This document shows, in pieces, positions 46,658 to 56,538 of a stretch of 64,000 nucleotides of DNA. The DNA comes from Stenotrophomonas sp. BIGb0135 (lineage in GTDB: Bacteria; Pseudomonadota; Gammaproteobacteria; Xanthomonadales; Xanthomonadaceae): positions 86,600 to 150,599 of the forward strand of contig NZ_JANUDX010000011.1 of assembly GCF_024810105.1 (NCBI RefSeq), read 5' to 3'. The translations under genes and the position numbers were made by a program. How positions within the stretch are numbered: the stretch's first letter is position 1; each line of letters starts with the position of its first letter. The notes under the pieces were generated by a model, which saw only the letters and a program-made list of their open reading frames with translations, made no database searches and was not told where the DNA came from.

Positions 46658-47191
46658 TCAGTCCGCGTACCAGAACCGCTGGAAGTCATCGGTCCTGCGG
46701 TCATAGACCAGCAGCGATCCCGCACTGGCCATCCGGAAGTACTCCACCGAGGCGTTTGGCGTGCAGACGGTGCTGTCGGTGACAGCGTCATGTGTATTGC
46801 CGGTGTACGCGTGGCAGCCGGGCGCACGCCTGTCCACGCCCATCGCGGACGCATCGCCCTCCTCGGCGGCGGCAATGTAGCACCGGGCCGCCGCCGCGCC
46901 TGGCCGGGTGCCCAGGCAGATCCTGACCGCCGTGCGTCGCCTGTCCCGGCTCTCCACCAGGTAGGCCTCGTCCATCACCCCGTCCCCATTGGCATCCAGC
47001 CGCGTTGCCGCGTATCGCGCATGGTCGGCAGGCCGCCAGCCATGCGCCTTCAAGGCGGCATCGGCGACGCGCACCCAGTCGTCCTCGGCAGCCGCCGCTA
47101 CGCCGGGCCAGAGCAGGCAAAGCCACAGCAACAGCGTGCCGGTGGACATGCCGGTGAAACCTCGCAACTGCAGACGCTCGATCCTGTGCAT
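46658..47191 (-). CDS. Exported protein with EF-hand-like loop, unknown
   Basis: About 177 residues. A signal peptide (GTLLLWLCLLWPGVAAAA) is preceded by a short basic stretch. The segment RLDANGDGVMDEAYLV near residue 75 is an EF-hand-like calcium loop with all acidic positions. Four cysteines could form two disulphides. The ATG at 47191 follows GGGAG with eight bases spacing; an ATG at 47149 just before the signal peptide is the alternative. It has no recognised relative. Confidence 0.55.
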   Translation of the reverse strand: MHRIERLQLRGFTGMSTGTLLLWLCLLWPGVAAAAEDDWVRVADAALKAHGWRPADHARYAATRLDANGDGVMDEAYLVESRDRRRTAVRICLGTRPGAAAARCYIAAAEEGDASAMGVDRRAPGCHAYTGNTHDAVTDSTVCTPNASVEYFRMASAGSLLVYDRRTDDFQRFWYAD

Positions 47192-47404
47192 CGTGCTGCT
47201 CCCTGTCTGAAAGGTCATCCCGCCCCGGTCCTTGCCGGACCCTTCTGCCGAAGGGGTATCGGCGTGCATGCCACGTTGGCCATGGGGTGCCATGGCCGAT
47301 TTACTGCCCACCCTCGACCAACTGCGCCAACAAAATGAAAAGCACGACCATGAATGAACGCATGCCGATATACAGCCATCGGACCGCAATGCGCCTCGCT
47401 TTCA

Positions 47405-47695
47405 TCACCGCCGGGCCAAGCGCAGTGCCTGAAACAAGCCGTCCTTGGACGCTGTCAGGACGCGATAGGCCACCTCAAACCCACTCAGCGTGAAGCGTTG
47501 CCGGGCCTGGTTCCATGCCTCTGGGTTCTCGGCCTTGAGGACGCGCTTGAACGCGCTGAGCTCCATGAAGTACATGGGGTAGGACACCAACATCGCAGGC
47601 AAGAACACAAGGAGTAGCCATTCCACAGCTCTTTTCTCCCAGCCGGGGCCAAGCGGCGGTTTGAATATCGCGTGTGCGCCAATGCCGCCACGCAT
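47405..47695 (-). CDS. Small single-helix membrane protein
   Basis: A 96-residue protein with one membrane segment (EWLLLVFLPAMLVSYPMYFM, about residues 25-44) and a charged C-terminal part ending LFQALRLARR. The start MRGGIGAHAI is uncertain, as the frame stays open upstream. I do not recognise a family. Its composition and hydrophobic helix make it more likely real than the overlapping frames on the other strand. Confidence 0.45.
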   Translation of the reverse strand: MRGGIGAHAIFKPPLGPGWEKRAVEWLLLVFLPAMLVSYPMYFMELSAFKRVLKAENPEAWNQARQRFTLSGFEVAYRVLTASKDGLFQALRLARR

Positions 47696-47929
47696 CACGG
47701 GTTCATCCCTTCCGCGCCATGCTCGTTCATCCGGGTGGAAAGTCCAAGCGAACGCGCGATCCAGCTCAGGAGAGTGAAGGGCAGGGCACAGCGAACCTTT
47801 GACGTGAATACCTTCCTCGGTTCGGGCGCCTGTTTCAAGACGGGAACACCCTCGAAGGACGATTGCCGTAGAACGGATAGGCCCATCCCAGGCATGGCCT
47901 CCCTGCCCAGCGGGCGAGACAATAAGCGC
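47696..47929. other. Intergenic region between divergent genes
   Basis: These 234 bases separate a small leftward membrane protein gene from a rightward hydrolase gene. No promoter, repeat or RNA is evident. Confidence 0.4.
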
Positions 47930-48628
47930 ATGACCGACCGCCATCCCCTGCTGCTGCTCCCTGGCCTGCTCAACGACGCTGACCTCTGGCGCGCGCAGAT
48001 CGCCGACCTGTCCGACATCGCCGACTGCACCGTGGGCGACCAGACCCGGGGCGAGACGATGCAGGCCGTGGTCGACGACGTGCTGGCGCAGGCGCCGCCG
48101 CGTTTCGCGTTGGCAGGCTTTTCGCTCGGCGGCTTCGTGGCCCAGCAGATCCTGCGCACGGCGCCGGAACGGGTGCTGCGGCTGGCGTTGATCGACACCT
48201 CGATCCATGCGGACTCCCCCGAGCGTGCCGCCCAGCGTCAGTCGCAACAGTCCAGCGTGCGCCTGCCCGGCAGGTTCCATGGGTTTGGCGACACACTGAT
48301 GCGCAGCTACATCGATGCGTCCCGGCTGGATGATGACGTGCTGGTGAAGCGCGTGCGCGACATGACCGCGCGGCTGGGGGCCGAGGTATTCCTGCGCCAG
48401 AGCGCGCTGGAACGTGGCGACGGCCACGACGTCCTGGCCGGCTACCGTTATCCGCTGTTGATCGTGTGTGGCGCCAACGACCGCATCACCCCGCTGGCGA
48501 TCAGCGAAGAAATGCACGCGCTCGTGCCGGGGTCAACGCTGGTGGTGCTGCCCGATTGCGGCCATTTGGCGCCGATGGAGAAACCGGAAGGCGTCAGCGC
48601 CGCGATGCGCACGTGGTTGCAGGCCTGA
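47930..48628 (+). CDS. Alpha/beta hydrolase
   Basis: A 232-residue alpha/beta hydrolase. It opens PLLLLPGLLNDADLW, giving the oxyanion region; the nucleophile elbow is GFSLGG near residue 66, the aspartate lies in VCGANDRITP near 183 and the histidine in PDCGHLAPME near 209. The compact lid (about 115-155) fits esterases or MenH/BioH-like enzymes. No operon partner identifies the substrate. Confidence 0.88.
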   Translation: MTDRHPLLLLPGLLNDADLWRAQIADLSDIADCTVGDQTRGETMQAVVDDVLAQAPPRFALAGFSLGGFVAQQILRTAPERVLRLALIDTSIHADSPERAAQRQSQQSSVRLPGRFHGFGDTLMRSYIDASRLDDDVLVKRVRDMTARLGAEVFLRQSALERGDGHDVLAGYRYPLLIVCGANDRITPLAISEEMHALVPGSTLVVLPDCGHLAPMEKPEGVSAAMRTWLQA

Positions 48629-48659
48629 TCGGGCAGGACCGTCGCGCGCGCTGCTCCCG

Positions 48660-48726
48660 GTAGGGGCGGGTTCCGATCCGCCGCCGATCCACGCGGTCGG
48701 CGGTCGATCGGGATCCGACCCTACCG
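48660..48726. repeat. REP-type inverted repeat
   Basis: GTAGGGGCGGGTTCCGATC at the left and GATCGGGATCCGACCCTAC at the right form an imperfect inverted pair between converging hydrolase and dkgB genes. It is a longer REP variant that begins with GTAG on each strand. Confidence 0.7.
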
Positions 48727-48840
48727 CGCGTTGGATCTGGAGGGTGTGACCAGCGCCGGGAACGCGACGCTACCGCCGGGGCATCCGGAAGGCCGTCCGC
48801 AGGCGCGGACGGCCGACGCGAGTGCCAGCCGTGCCCTGCC

Positions 48841-49644
48841 TCAATCCCAGTCGGGCGCAATCGCCGCCGGGTTGGCCAGCCGCTGCCCACGGTCCAGCGT
48901 GGCGATCTGCGCCATGTCCTCCTCGCTCAAGCGCAGGTCGGCGGCGAGCAGGTTGCTGGCCAGGTTCTCGCGCTTGGTGGAGGAGGGGATGACCGCATAG
49001 CCCTGCTGCAGCGCCCAGGCCAGTGCGACCTGGGCCGGGGTGGCCTGGTGGCGGTCGGCGATGGCCTGGATCACCGGGTCCTTGAGCACCTCGCCGTAGG
49101 CCAGGCTCATGTAGGCGGTGACGTGGATGCCCTGGTCCTTCAGGAACGCGATCAACGCGCGGTTCTGCAGGTACGGGTGCACCTCGATCTGGTTGGTGGC
49201 GATGGCATCGGCACCGAGGATGTCGATGGCCTGGCGGGTCTGGGCGATGGTGAAGTTGGAGATGCCGATCTGCCGGGTCAGGCCCTGCGACTTCGCTTCC
49301 GCCAACGCGCCCAGGTACTCGGCCATCGGCACGGCGTCCTTGGGCGAGGGCCAGTGGATCAGGGTGAGCTCGACGTGGTCGGTGCGCAGCTTGCGCAGGC
49401 TCTCGCGCAGGCTGTCCAGCAGCGCGTCGTGGCTGAAGTTGGCGATCCACACCTTGGTCGTCACGAACAGATCGTCGCGGGCCACGCCGGCGTCTGCGAT
49501 GGCCTGGCCAACCTCGGCCTCGTTGTCGTAGATCTGCGCGGTGTCGATGGCGCGGTAGCCCACGTCCAATGCGTTGCGGACCGAGTCGATGACGGTCTGG
49601 CCCTTCAGGCGGAACGTGCCGAGGCCGAATGCGGGAATGCTCAT
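48841..49644 (-). CDS. dkgB: 2,5-diketo-D-gluconate reductase B (aldo/keto reductase)
   Basis: A 267-residue aldo/keto reductase. Catalytic residues are visible: Asp in DTAQIYDNE near residue 35 and the tyrosine in the same segment, lysine in VTTKVW near 64 and histidine in LIHWPSP near 97. [10 protein letters not shown] near 220 is the NADPH phosphate-binding motif. The short C-terminus and ISNFTIAQ fit DkgB of enteric bacteria, which also reduces methylglyoxal and other aldehydes. Confidence 0.93.
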   Translation of the reverse strand: MSIPAFGLGTFRLKGQTVIDSVRNALDVGYRAIDTAQIYDNEAEVGQAIADAGVARDDLFVTTKVWIANFSHDALLDSLRESLRKLRTDHVELTLIHWPSPKDAVPMAEYLGALAEAKSQGLTRQIGISNFTIAQTRQAIDILGADAIATNQIEVHPYLQNRALIAFLKDQGIHVTAYMSLAYGEVLKDPVIQAIADRHQATPAQVALAWALQQGYAVIPSSTKRENLASNLLAADLRLSEEDMAQIATLDRGQRLANPAAIAPDWD

Positions 49645-49698
49645 GGAAACTCCTTCATGGGGGTGAGATGCAGGCTACGCCGCGCACCGTAAAGCGAC

Positions 49699-49822
49699 GT
49701 AGAGCCGACCGTTGGTCGGCTGCCGTTGAATTGGGCCGACCGTTGGTCGGCTGCCGTTGGCTGGGCCGACCGCTGGTCGGCTGCCGTTGCATTGGGCCGA
49801 CCGTAGGTCGGCTGCCGTTGCG
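49699..49822. repeat. Tandem array of four REP palindromes
   Basis: Four copies of GGCCGACCGTTGGTCGGCTG or close variants, each followed by CCGTTG and a short spacer, with a repeat length of about 31-34 bases. Loop bases vary (GTT, GCT, GTA), showing compensated divergence of the palindromes. The array lies between dkgB (divergent side) and the 3' end of the MFS gene. Confidence 0.88.
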
Positions 49823-49854
49823 TAACGCGAACCATCGGTCCGCCACGCCGTCCA

Positions 49855-51069
49855 TCAATGCGCACCGACGGCGATGCCCTCGGCCCGGTCGGCCACGCCA
49901 TCGCGGCGATCCAGGCGGCCACTCAGCACGGTCAGGCCGAAGGCGCCCATCACCACCAGCGCGCCCAGCCACGGGGTGTGCATCAGGCCGAGGTGGTCCA
50001 CCACCAGCCCGCCCAGCGAGGCACCGAAGGCGATGCCCACGTTGAACGCGGCGATGTTCAGCCCCGAGGCGACATCGGCGGCCTGCGGAGCAAAACGCTG
50101 CGCCTGCTTGACCACGTACACCTGCAGCCCCGGCACGTTGCCGAAGGCCACCGCACCCAGCGCGAGCACGGTCAGCAGCACCAGCCAGGTGTTGTAGGCG
50201 GTGAAGGTGAGCACGAACAGCACGGCGGCCAGCAGGGCGAAGATCAGCTTCAGCGCCGGGATCGGGCCGCGGCGATCCGCCAGACGGCCGCCCCACAGGT
50301 TGCCGATCGCCACCGACACGCCGTAGACCAGCAGCACGCCGCTGACCGCATTGGCCGAGAAGCCGCTGACGTCCTGCAGGATCGAGGCCAGGTAGGTGAA
50401 GGACAGGAAGGTGCCGCCGTAGCCCAGTGCGGTGATCGCATACACCAGCAGCAGGCGCGGCTGGGCCAGCACCGACAGCTGCTGGCCGAACGTCGCCGGC
50501 GCGCTGCGCTGCAGGTTGCGCGGCACGAACAGCAGGCTGCCGATCAGCGCGATCACCCCCAGCGCGGCCACGGCCAGGAAGGTCGCGCGCCAGCCCAGGT
50601 GCTGGCCGATGAAGGTGCCCAGTGGCACGCCGGTGACCAGCGCCACGGTGAGGCCGGTGAACATGATCGCGATCGCGCTGGCGGCCTTCTCCTTGGGCAC
50701 CACCGACGTGGCGATGATCGAGCCGATCGAGAAGAACACGCCGTGCGCCAGGCCGGTGAGCACGCGCGCCACGATCAGCGAGCCGTAGCCCGGTGCCATC
50801 CAGGCAATCACGTTGCCCAGGGTGAACAGCACCATCAGCGCCACCAGCAGGGTCTTGCGCGGCACGCGGCCGGTGAGGGCGGTCAGCACCGGCGCGCCGA
50901 CCGCCACGCCCAGCGCGTACAGCGAGACCAGCAGGCCGGCCGAGGGCAGGGATACGCCGAGGTCGGCGGCGATGGTCGGGATCAGGCCGACGATGACGAA
51001 TTCGGTGGTGCCGATGGCGTACGCACCGAGGGTGAGCGCCAGCAGCGCCAAAGGGATGCCACGGGACAT
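49855..51069 (-). CDS. MFS transporter, DHA1 family (AraJ/YdhP-like)
   Basis: A 404-residue transporter with twelve predicted membrane helices. It opens LALLALTLGAYAIGTTEFVIVGLIP, typical of the DHA1 drug:proton antiporter group, and the loop 2-3 motif appears as TGRVPRKTLLVALM near residue 65. The family exports sugars, arabinose-like compounds or drugs such as chloramphenicol. The divergent LysR gene 128 bases away is probably its regulator. Confidence 0.92.
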   Translation of the reverse strand: MSRGIPLALLALTLGAYAIGTTEFVIVGLIPTIAADLGVSLPSAGLLVSLYALGVAVGAPVLTALTGRVPRKTLLVALMVLFTLGNVIAWMAPGYGSLIVARVLTGLAHGVFFSIGSIIATSVVPKEKAASAIAIMFTGLTVALVTGVPLGTFIGQHLGWRATFLAVAALGVIALIGSLLFVPRNLQRSAPATFGQQLSVLAQPRLLLVYAITALGYGGTFLSFTYLASILQDVSGFSANAVSGVLLVYGVSVAIGNLWGGRLADRRGPIPALKLIFALLAAVLFVLTFTAYNTWLVLLTVLALGAVAFGNVPGLQVYVVKQAQRFAPQAADVASGLNIAAFNVGIAFGASLGGLVVDHLGLMHTPWLGALVVMGAFGLTVLSGRLDRRDGVADRAEGIAVGAH

Positions 51070-51197
51070 GGTGGGTTACCGGTGGGAGGTGAGGCTGCGC
51101 AGTCTGCGCGCCGCACTCTTGCCGAAAAAGCGGCCTTCACGCCAATCACTCTTGCGCCGTGGTCAATAATGGGCGTCGCATCCCGGTGCCACCCGCC

Positions 51198-52100
51198 ATG
51201 AAAACCACCCTCGACGAGATGCAGGCCTTCATCGCGGTGATCGACAGCGGCTCGATCACCGCCGCCGCCGAAACCCTCGGCCAGACCACCTCCGGGGTGA
51301 GCCGGGCGCTGGGGCGGCTGGAGGAAAAGCTCGGCACCACCCTGCTGACCCGCACCACGCGGCGGCTGCAACTGACCGAAGAAGGCGATGCGTTCCTGGG
51401 CCAGGCCCGGGCGATCGTGGCCTCGGTGGAGGCCGCCGAGGAACAGATCGCCGCCCGCCGCGACCGCCCGGCCGGGCGGCTGCGCGTGGATGCGGCGATG
51501 CCGTTCGTGCTGCACGTGATCGCCCCGCTGGTGGCGGGCTATCGCGCGCGCTACCCGGACGTGGCGCTGGAACTCAACAGCAGCGAGCGCTACATCGACC
51601 TGCTGGAGCGGCGCACCGACGTGGCGATCCGGATCGGGCCACTGGCCGATTCCACCCTGCATGCCCGGCCGCTGGCACACAGCCGCCTGCGGGTGATGGC
51701 CAGCCCGGCGTACCTGCAGCAGCACGGCACCCCGGCCAGCGTCGCCGACCTGCGCGGCCACACCCTGCTGGGCTTCAACGAACCGGACTCGCTCAACCAC
51801 TGGCCGCTGCCGGGCGATACCGATGCGCTGCTGCACGTGCGCCCGGCGCTGGCCGTGTCCAGCGGCGAAACCCTGCGTGCGCTGGCCCTGGCCGGCGTGG
51901 GCATCGTCTGCCTGTCCGATTTCATGACTCACCGCGACCGCGAGGCCGGTCACCTGGTGCAGCTGCTGCCCGCGCTCACCGTGGACGTGCGCCAGCCCAT
52001 CCACGCCGTGTACTACCGCAACACCGCCGTATCGGCGCGGATCAGCTCGTTCCTGGACCACCTGGCGGCCGCGATGGTGGGCCCGCCCTACATCCGCTGA
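51198..52100 (+). CDS. LysR-type transcriptional regulator
   Basis: A 300-residue LysR protein. The winged helix-turn-helix is at residues 1-60 (SITAAAETLGQTTSGVSRALGRLEEKLGTTLL) and the effector-binding domain follows from about 90. It is divergent from the MFS gene, the usual layout in which the regulator controls the transporter from the shared 128-base space; CTGCGCAGTCTGCGCG at about 51094-51109 is an imperfect repeat there. The ATG at 51198 gives the standard N-terminus. Confidence 0.93.
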   Translation: MKTTLDEMQAFIAVIDSGSITAAAETLGQTTSGVSRALGRLEEKLGTTLLTRTTRRLQLTEEGDAFLGQARAIVASVEAAEEQIAARRDRPAGRLRVDAAMPFVLHVIAPLVAGYRARYPDVALELNSSERYIDLLERRTDVAIRIGPLADSTLHARPLAHSRLRVMASPAYLQQHGTPASVADLRGHTLLGFNEPDSLNHWPLPGDTDALLHVRPALAVSSGETLRALALAGVGIVCLSDFMTHRDREAGHLVQLLPALTVDVRQPIHAVYYRNTAVSARISSFLDHLAAAMVGPPYIR

Positions 52101-52177
52101 GACGGGGCAGGGCCGACCCACGGCCGGCCGCCTCCTCGGGCCACCGCCGCGCCGTCCGACTGGACACCGGGTTAATT

Positions 52178-52196
52178 TGTAACTACCTTTGTTACA
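52178..52196 (+). promoter_or_regulatory. Inverted-repeat operator overlapping the rrf2 start
   Basis: TGTAAC-N7-GTTACA is a perfect 6-bp inverted repeat whose last A is the A of the ATG. TAATTT just upstream (52173-52178) could be the -10 box. No Shine-Dalgarno sequence is present, so the leader is very short or absent. Binding of the Rrf2 dimer here would block its own operon. Confidence 0.75.
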
Positions 52197-52648
52197 TGAA
52201 ATCCAGCAACCAGTTTTCCGACGCCCTGCACATCGCCGCCCATCTGGTCGGGCAGGACGGCCCTCGCACCTCCGAGCAGCTGGCCGCCTGCCTGCCGACC
52301 CACCCGGTGGTGATCCGGCGCCTGCTGGCCGCGCTGCACAAGGGCGGGGTGGTGCGCAACGCGCGCGGCCACGGTGGCGGCAGCCAGCTCGCGCGCGACC
52401 CGGCCACGATCACCCTGCACGACGTGTACGTGGCGATCGGCGCGCCCCCGCTGCTGCACACCGGCGCGCGCGACACCGGGCGCGGCTGCCCGGTGCAGCA
52501 GGTGGTCAACGATGCATTGGACGACAGCTACCGCCAGGCCCAGGCCCTGCTCGAACAGCGCCTGCGTGGCACCACCCTGGCCAGCCTCGGCGAGGCGTTC
52601 GCCCGCCACCTGGCCCACCATGCAGCAGGAGTTCCCCATGACGTTTGA
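52196..52648 (+). CDS. Rrf2 family transcriptional regulator (YwnA-like)
   Basis: A 150-residue Rrf2 protein. The helix-turn-helix lies at about residues 20-45 (TSEQLAACLPTHPVVIRRLL) and the wing has GGSQLARDPATITL. Only one cysteine is seen (RGCPVQQV near residue 100), so it does not carry a three-cysteine iron-sulphur site like IscR or NsrR and is more probably a redox or electrophile sensor of the YwnA type. It starts within its own operator and overlaps the flavoprotein gene by 11 bases. Confidence 0.88.
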   Translation: MKSSNQFSDALHIAAHLVGQDGPRTSEQLAACLPTHPVVIRRLLAALHKGGVVRNARGHGGGSQLARDPATITLHDVYVAIGAPPLLHTGARDTGRGCPVQQVVNDALDDSYRQAQALLEQRLRGTTLASLGEAFARHLAHHAAGVPHDV

Positions 52649-53543
52649 TGCCGTGATCGTCGGCGGCAGTTTTGCCGGCCTGTCCGCCGCGTTGATGCTG
52701 GCGCGCGCGCGCCGCGAGGTCCTGGTGATCGACAGTGGCCTGCCACGCAACCGCTTCTCCGCGCATTCGCATGGGGTGCTGGGGATGGATGGCATCGCCG
52801 GCGGCGACCTGCTCCGCCAGGCCAAGGCACAACTGCTGGCCTACCCGACCGTGCGTTGGGTCAGCGATACCGCCATCGACGCGCAGCCCACCGTCGACGG
52901 TTTCGCGCTCACCACCGCCGCCGGCGACACCTGGGCCGCGCGCAAGCTGCTGCTGGCCACCGGCATCCGCGATGAACTGCCCGACCTGCCCGGCGTGGCC
53001 GAGCGATGGGGCCACAGCGTGCTGCACTGTCCGTACTGCCATGGCTACGAAGTGGGGGGCGGCGCGATCGGCCTGCTCGGCGGGCACGCGATGTCGGTGA
53101 AGATGGCGGGGCTGCTGGCCGACTGGGGCCAGGTCACCCTGTTCGCCCACGGCATGCAGATCGAGGACGACGAGCGCGCCATGCTGGACCGGCGCGGCGT
53201 TCGGATCGAAACCGGGCAGGTGGTCGGGCTGGAGGGCGAGGCGCCGCAGTTGAGCGGTGCGCTGCTTGCCGATGGTCGCCGCATCGACCTGCGCGCGCTG
53301 TTCGTTGCCGCCCGCCAGCACATGGGTTCGGCGCTGGTGGAACAGCTGGGCTGCGCGCTGGAGGACAGCCCGATCGGCGTACTGGTGCGGGTGGACGCGC
53401 AGAAGCAGACCTCGGTGCCGGGCGTGTACGCCGCTGGCGATGCCAGCGTGGTCGGCAACATCACCCTGGCCAATGCCGAGGGCGTGCGTGCCGGGATCAG
53501 CCTGCACCACGCACTGGTGGCCGAGGACAGCGCGGCGGCCTGA
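52638..53543 (+). CDS. Thioredoxin reductase-like FAD/NAD(P) oxidoreductase
   Basis: A 301-residue flavoprotein of the TrxB-like class. The FAD motif is VIVGGSFAGLSAALML at residues 6-21, the redox dithiol CPYC lies near residue 132, and YAAGDASV near 275 closes FAD. The second nucleotide motif reads GLLGGHAMS in place of the usual GxGxxA, so NAD(P)H binding may differ from true thioredoxin reductase. It is coupled to an Rrf2 regulator, a pairing that suggests induction by reactive electrophiles, disulphide stress or nitric oxide. Confidence 0.88.
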   Translation: MTFDAVIVGGSFAGLSAALMLARARREVLVIDSGLPRNRFSAHSHGVLGMDGIAGGDLLRQAKAQLLAYPTVRWVSDTAIDAQPTVDGFALTTAAGDTWAARKLLLATGIRDELPDLPGVAERWGHSVLHCPYCHGYEVGGGAIGLLGGHAMSVKMAGLLADWGQVTLFAHGMQIEDDERAMLDRRGVRIETGQVVGLEGEAPQLSGALLADGRRIDLRALFVAARQHMGSALVEQLGCALEDSPIGVLVRVDAQKQTSVPGVYAAGDASVVGNITLANAEGVRAGISLHHALVAEDSAAA

Positions 53544-53551
53544 ACGAAAAC

Positions 53552-53569
53552 GGCCACCCGAAGGTGGCC
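53552..53569. terminator. Hairpin between converging flavoprotein and rtcB genes
   Basis: A perfect 7-bp stem GGCCACC-CGAA-GGTGGCC with AACGAAAA on its left. On the minus strand it is followed by TTTTCGTT, so it could act as an intrinsic terminator for rtcB read leftward, and as a stop stem for the rightward gene. Confidence 0.6.
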
Positions 53570-53594
53570 GCAGGATCGTGTGTCCGTGGCCTGC

Positions 53595-54815
<1,221 letters not shown>

Positions 54816-54869
54816 CGGGTCATTCCCTTGAGCGCCGGCAGATGGATTCCCTTCCCCCTGCCGGGCATG

Positions 54870-55994
54870 TCATGGCTTCATCGTCACCAGCTGCTTCAGC
54901 ACGCCATCCAGGCCGCCGAACACGGTGAGCTTGTCGATCTTCTCGGTGACCTTTTCCAGTGCCTCCAGCTCCTTGAGCCGCATCAGCACCGGGTTGTCCT
55001 CGATCAGCTTGGCGGTGTTGAGCAGCGAGCGCGTGGCATTGGCCTCCTCGCGACGCCGCACCACGTTGGCCTGCGCCTGCTTCTCGGCCTGTACGACGGC
55101 ATTGAAGATCTCGCGCATTTCACCGGGCAGGATCACGTCCTTGACGCCAACGCCGAGCACCTCGGTGCCCAGGCCGGCCACGCGCGCGCGGACACTGGCC
55201 AGGATCTCGGCATCCAGCGCGGCCTTGTCGCCGAGCAGCTCATCCAGCGAGCGCGCCGACACCGCCTGGCGCAGCGCGAACTGCAGCTCGCGGTAGACCT
55301 GCTCGCCCACCTTGGCCACGCCGGTACGCGCCGCCACCGGATCGACCACGCGGGTGCTGGCCGACAGGTTCACCCGCAGCGATACCTTGTCGCGGGTCAA
55401 CAGCTCCTGGCCGCCCACCTCCACGCTGTGCAGGCGCAGGTCCACCACGTCCACCACCACGTTGTTCTGCAGGTTCCAGAACGACGCCGGGCCGGGGCCG
55501 AGCGTGCATGCCAACTGGCCATCGATGAACACCAGTGCCGCGTGCTGCTCCGGCACATGGGTGGTCACCGTGTAGCGCGACAGCAGACCGATCTGGCGCA
55601 GGCGCAGCACCACCTCGGCCGGCACCTGCGGCACCGCCTCCAGGGGCAGCGTCTCTACCCGCACCGGCACCAGCCCACGCCAGTACAACTGGCGCGCGGC
55701 CGGGGCCAGCACATCGCACAGGCGCTCCTGGTAGTACACCAGGCCGATCTGGCGTGGCCCGATATCGGCCAGCAGGAAGGCCTGCTGCAACGACGCATCG
55801 TGACGCGCCATCAGCAAGTCGGCATCGGCGCCGTCGTAGCGCGGCGTGCGGATGTCGTGCAGCACGATCGTGCGCTCGCCGCGTGGATCGAACCAGCGGT
55901 GGGTGCCGGGGCCGAGCACGGCCTCGAATTGACGATTTCGATACACCAGGCCGCGCTCGCCGTCGCCGATCACGACCTTCCTGGTCCAGAACAT
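54870..55994 (-). CDS. Slipin (SPFH/band 7 protein) linked to RtcB
   Basis: A 374-residue stomatin-like protein. It lacks a clear N-terminal membrane helix. It has an N-terminal beta-rich region (1-130), the SPFH domain at about 140-270 (LRVNLSASTRVVDPVAA, LGTEVLGVGVKDVILPGEMREIFN) and a helical coiled-coil tail (AEKQAQANVVRRREEANATRS). Slipins oligomerise on membranes; pairing with rtcB is seen in many bacteria and may place RNA repair at membranes or regulate it. I chose the second of two close ATGs because GGAG lies six bases before it. Tandem tRNA-like elements lie upstream. Confidence 0.9.
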   Translation of the reverse strand: MFWTRKVVIGDGERGLVYRNRQFEAVLGPGTHRWFDPRGERTIVLHDIRTPRYDGADADLLMARHDASLQQAFLLADIGPRQIGLVYYQERLCDVLAPAARQLYWRGLVPVRVETLPLEAVPQVPAEVVLRLRQIGLLSRYTVTTHVPEQHAALVFIDGQLACTLGPGPASFWNLQNNVVVDVVDLRLHSVEVGGQELLTRDKVSLRVNLSASTRVVDPVAARTGVAKVGEQVYRELQFALRQAVSARSLDELLGDKAALDAEILASVRARVAGLGTEVLGVGVKDVILPGEMREIFNAVVQAEKQAQANVVRRREEANATRSLLNTAKLIEDNPVLMRLKELEALEKVTEKIDKLTVFGGLDGVLKQLVTMKP

Positions 55995-56310
55995 GTGCAT
56001 TCTCCTGTGGGCTCTGGTGGTGGCATCCGGTAGATCGATCGCGCGCCAGCCGGATACCGACCTGGCGCGCGGGGTGCCCCGGTGGGGCAGAAGAAGGTGG
56101 GAGCCCCGCGACGCCATCGCAGCGACGCCGTGGCGCTGTCGGCGTCGTACCCGCGAACGCTGCCACCTCGGCAGGCGTGGCAGGGTTGGAGCCGGTGCGC
56201 GTCCAGGGCCAGGGCCCGGCGGCGGTAGCGTTGCCCGGCACGCGCTCGCGATGGATTGCGATGCGGCGGCAGGGCGGGGGATCCCGGGTGGGCTTTCGCC
56301 CGGGTACAGC

Positions 56311-56375
56311 GGCGTGGAGCGGGAATCGAACCCGCGACGACAGGACGTGCCTGCCGCGCTACCAGAGCTGCGCAG
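56311..56375 (-). ncRNA. tRNA-like element 2 (proximal to slipin)
   Basis: Read leftward, this has a D-arm GCGC-AGCTCTGGTA-GCGC, an anticodon-like arm GGCAG-GCACGTC-CTGTC and a T-arm GCGGG-TTCGATT-CCCGC, in tRNA order and spacing. The variable loop is only three bases. The acceptor stem is poor: GGCATGT and CCACGCC allow five of seven pairs at best, and no CCA end is present. The anticodon position would read ACG but the usual U33 is missing. It is followed by a GGGCGAAAGCCC hairpin. It is not a functional tRNA by eye, but too tRNA-like for chance. Confidence 0.65.
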
Positions 56376-56377
56376 TG

Positions 56378-56466
56378 ACATGCCGGAATCGAACCGACCT
56401 CCACGGCTCGCGCCGTTGCCTGCACCAGCAGGCGGATGTCGCGTCGGATCCGAGCATCCCGGCATA
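56378..56466 (-). ncRNA. tRNA-like element 1 (distal)
   Basis: Read leftward, this ends in a T-arm-like hairpin GTCGG-TTCGATT-CCGGC. The same 3' segment CCGGCAT can instead pair over seven bases with ATGCCGG at its 5' end (56466-56460), like an acceptor stem. Between them lie stems GGATG/CATCC, GCCTGC-TGGT-GCAGGC and ACGGC-GCGA-GCCGT, the last closed by a GNRA loop. It ends directly before tRNA-like element 2. The T-loop TTCGATT is identical in both elements. Confidence 0.5.
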
Positions 56467-56538
56467 CGCCACGACAACGTCGCGCGCACCAGGCAGGCGG
56501 AAAAGCCTGCGCCGTTGAGATAATCGAATTGACGACGC

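Noticed and set aside
56281..56466. Ordinary tRNA genes
   Set aside because: T-arms and one D-arm are good, but acceptor stems and CCA ends are absent and U33 is missing, so I list them as tRNA-like only.
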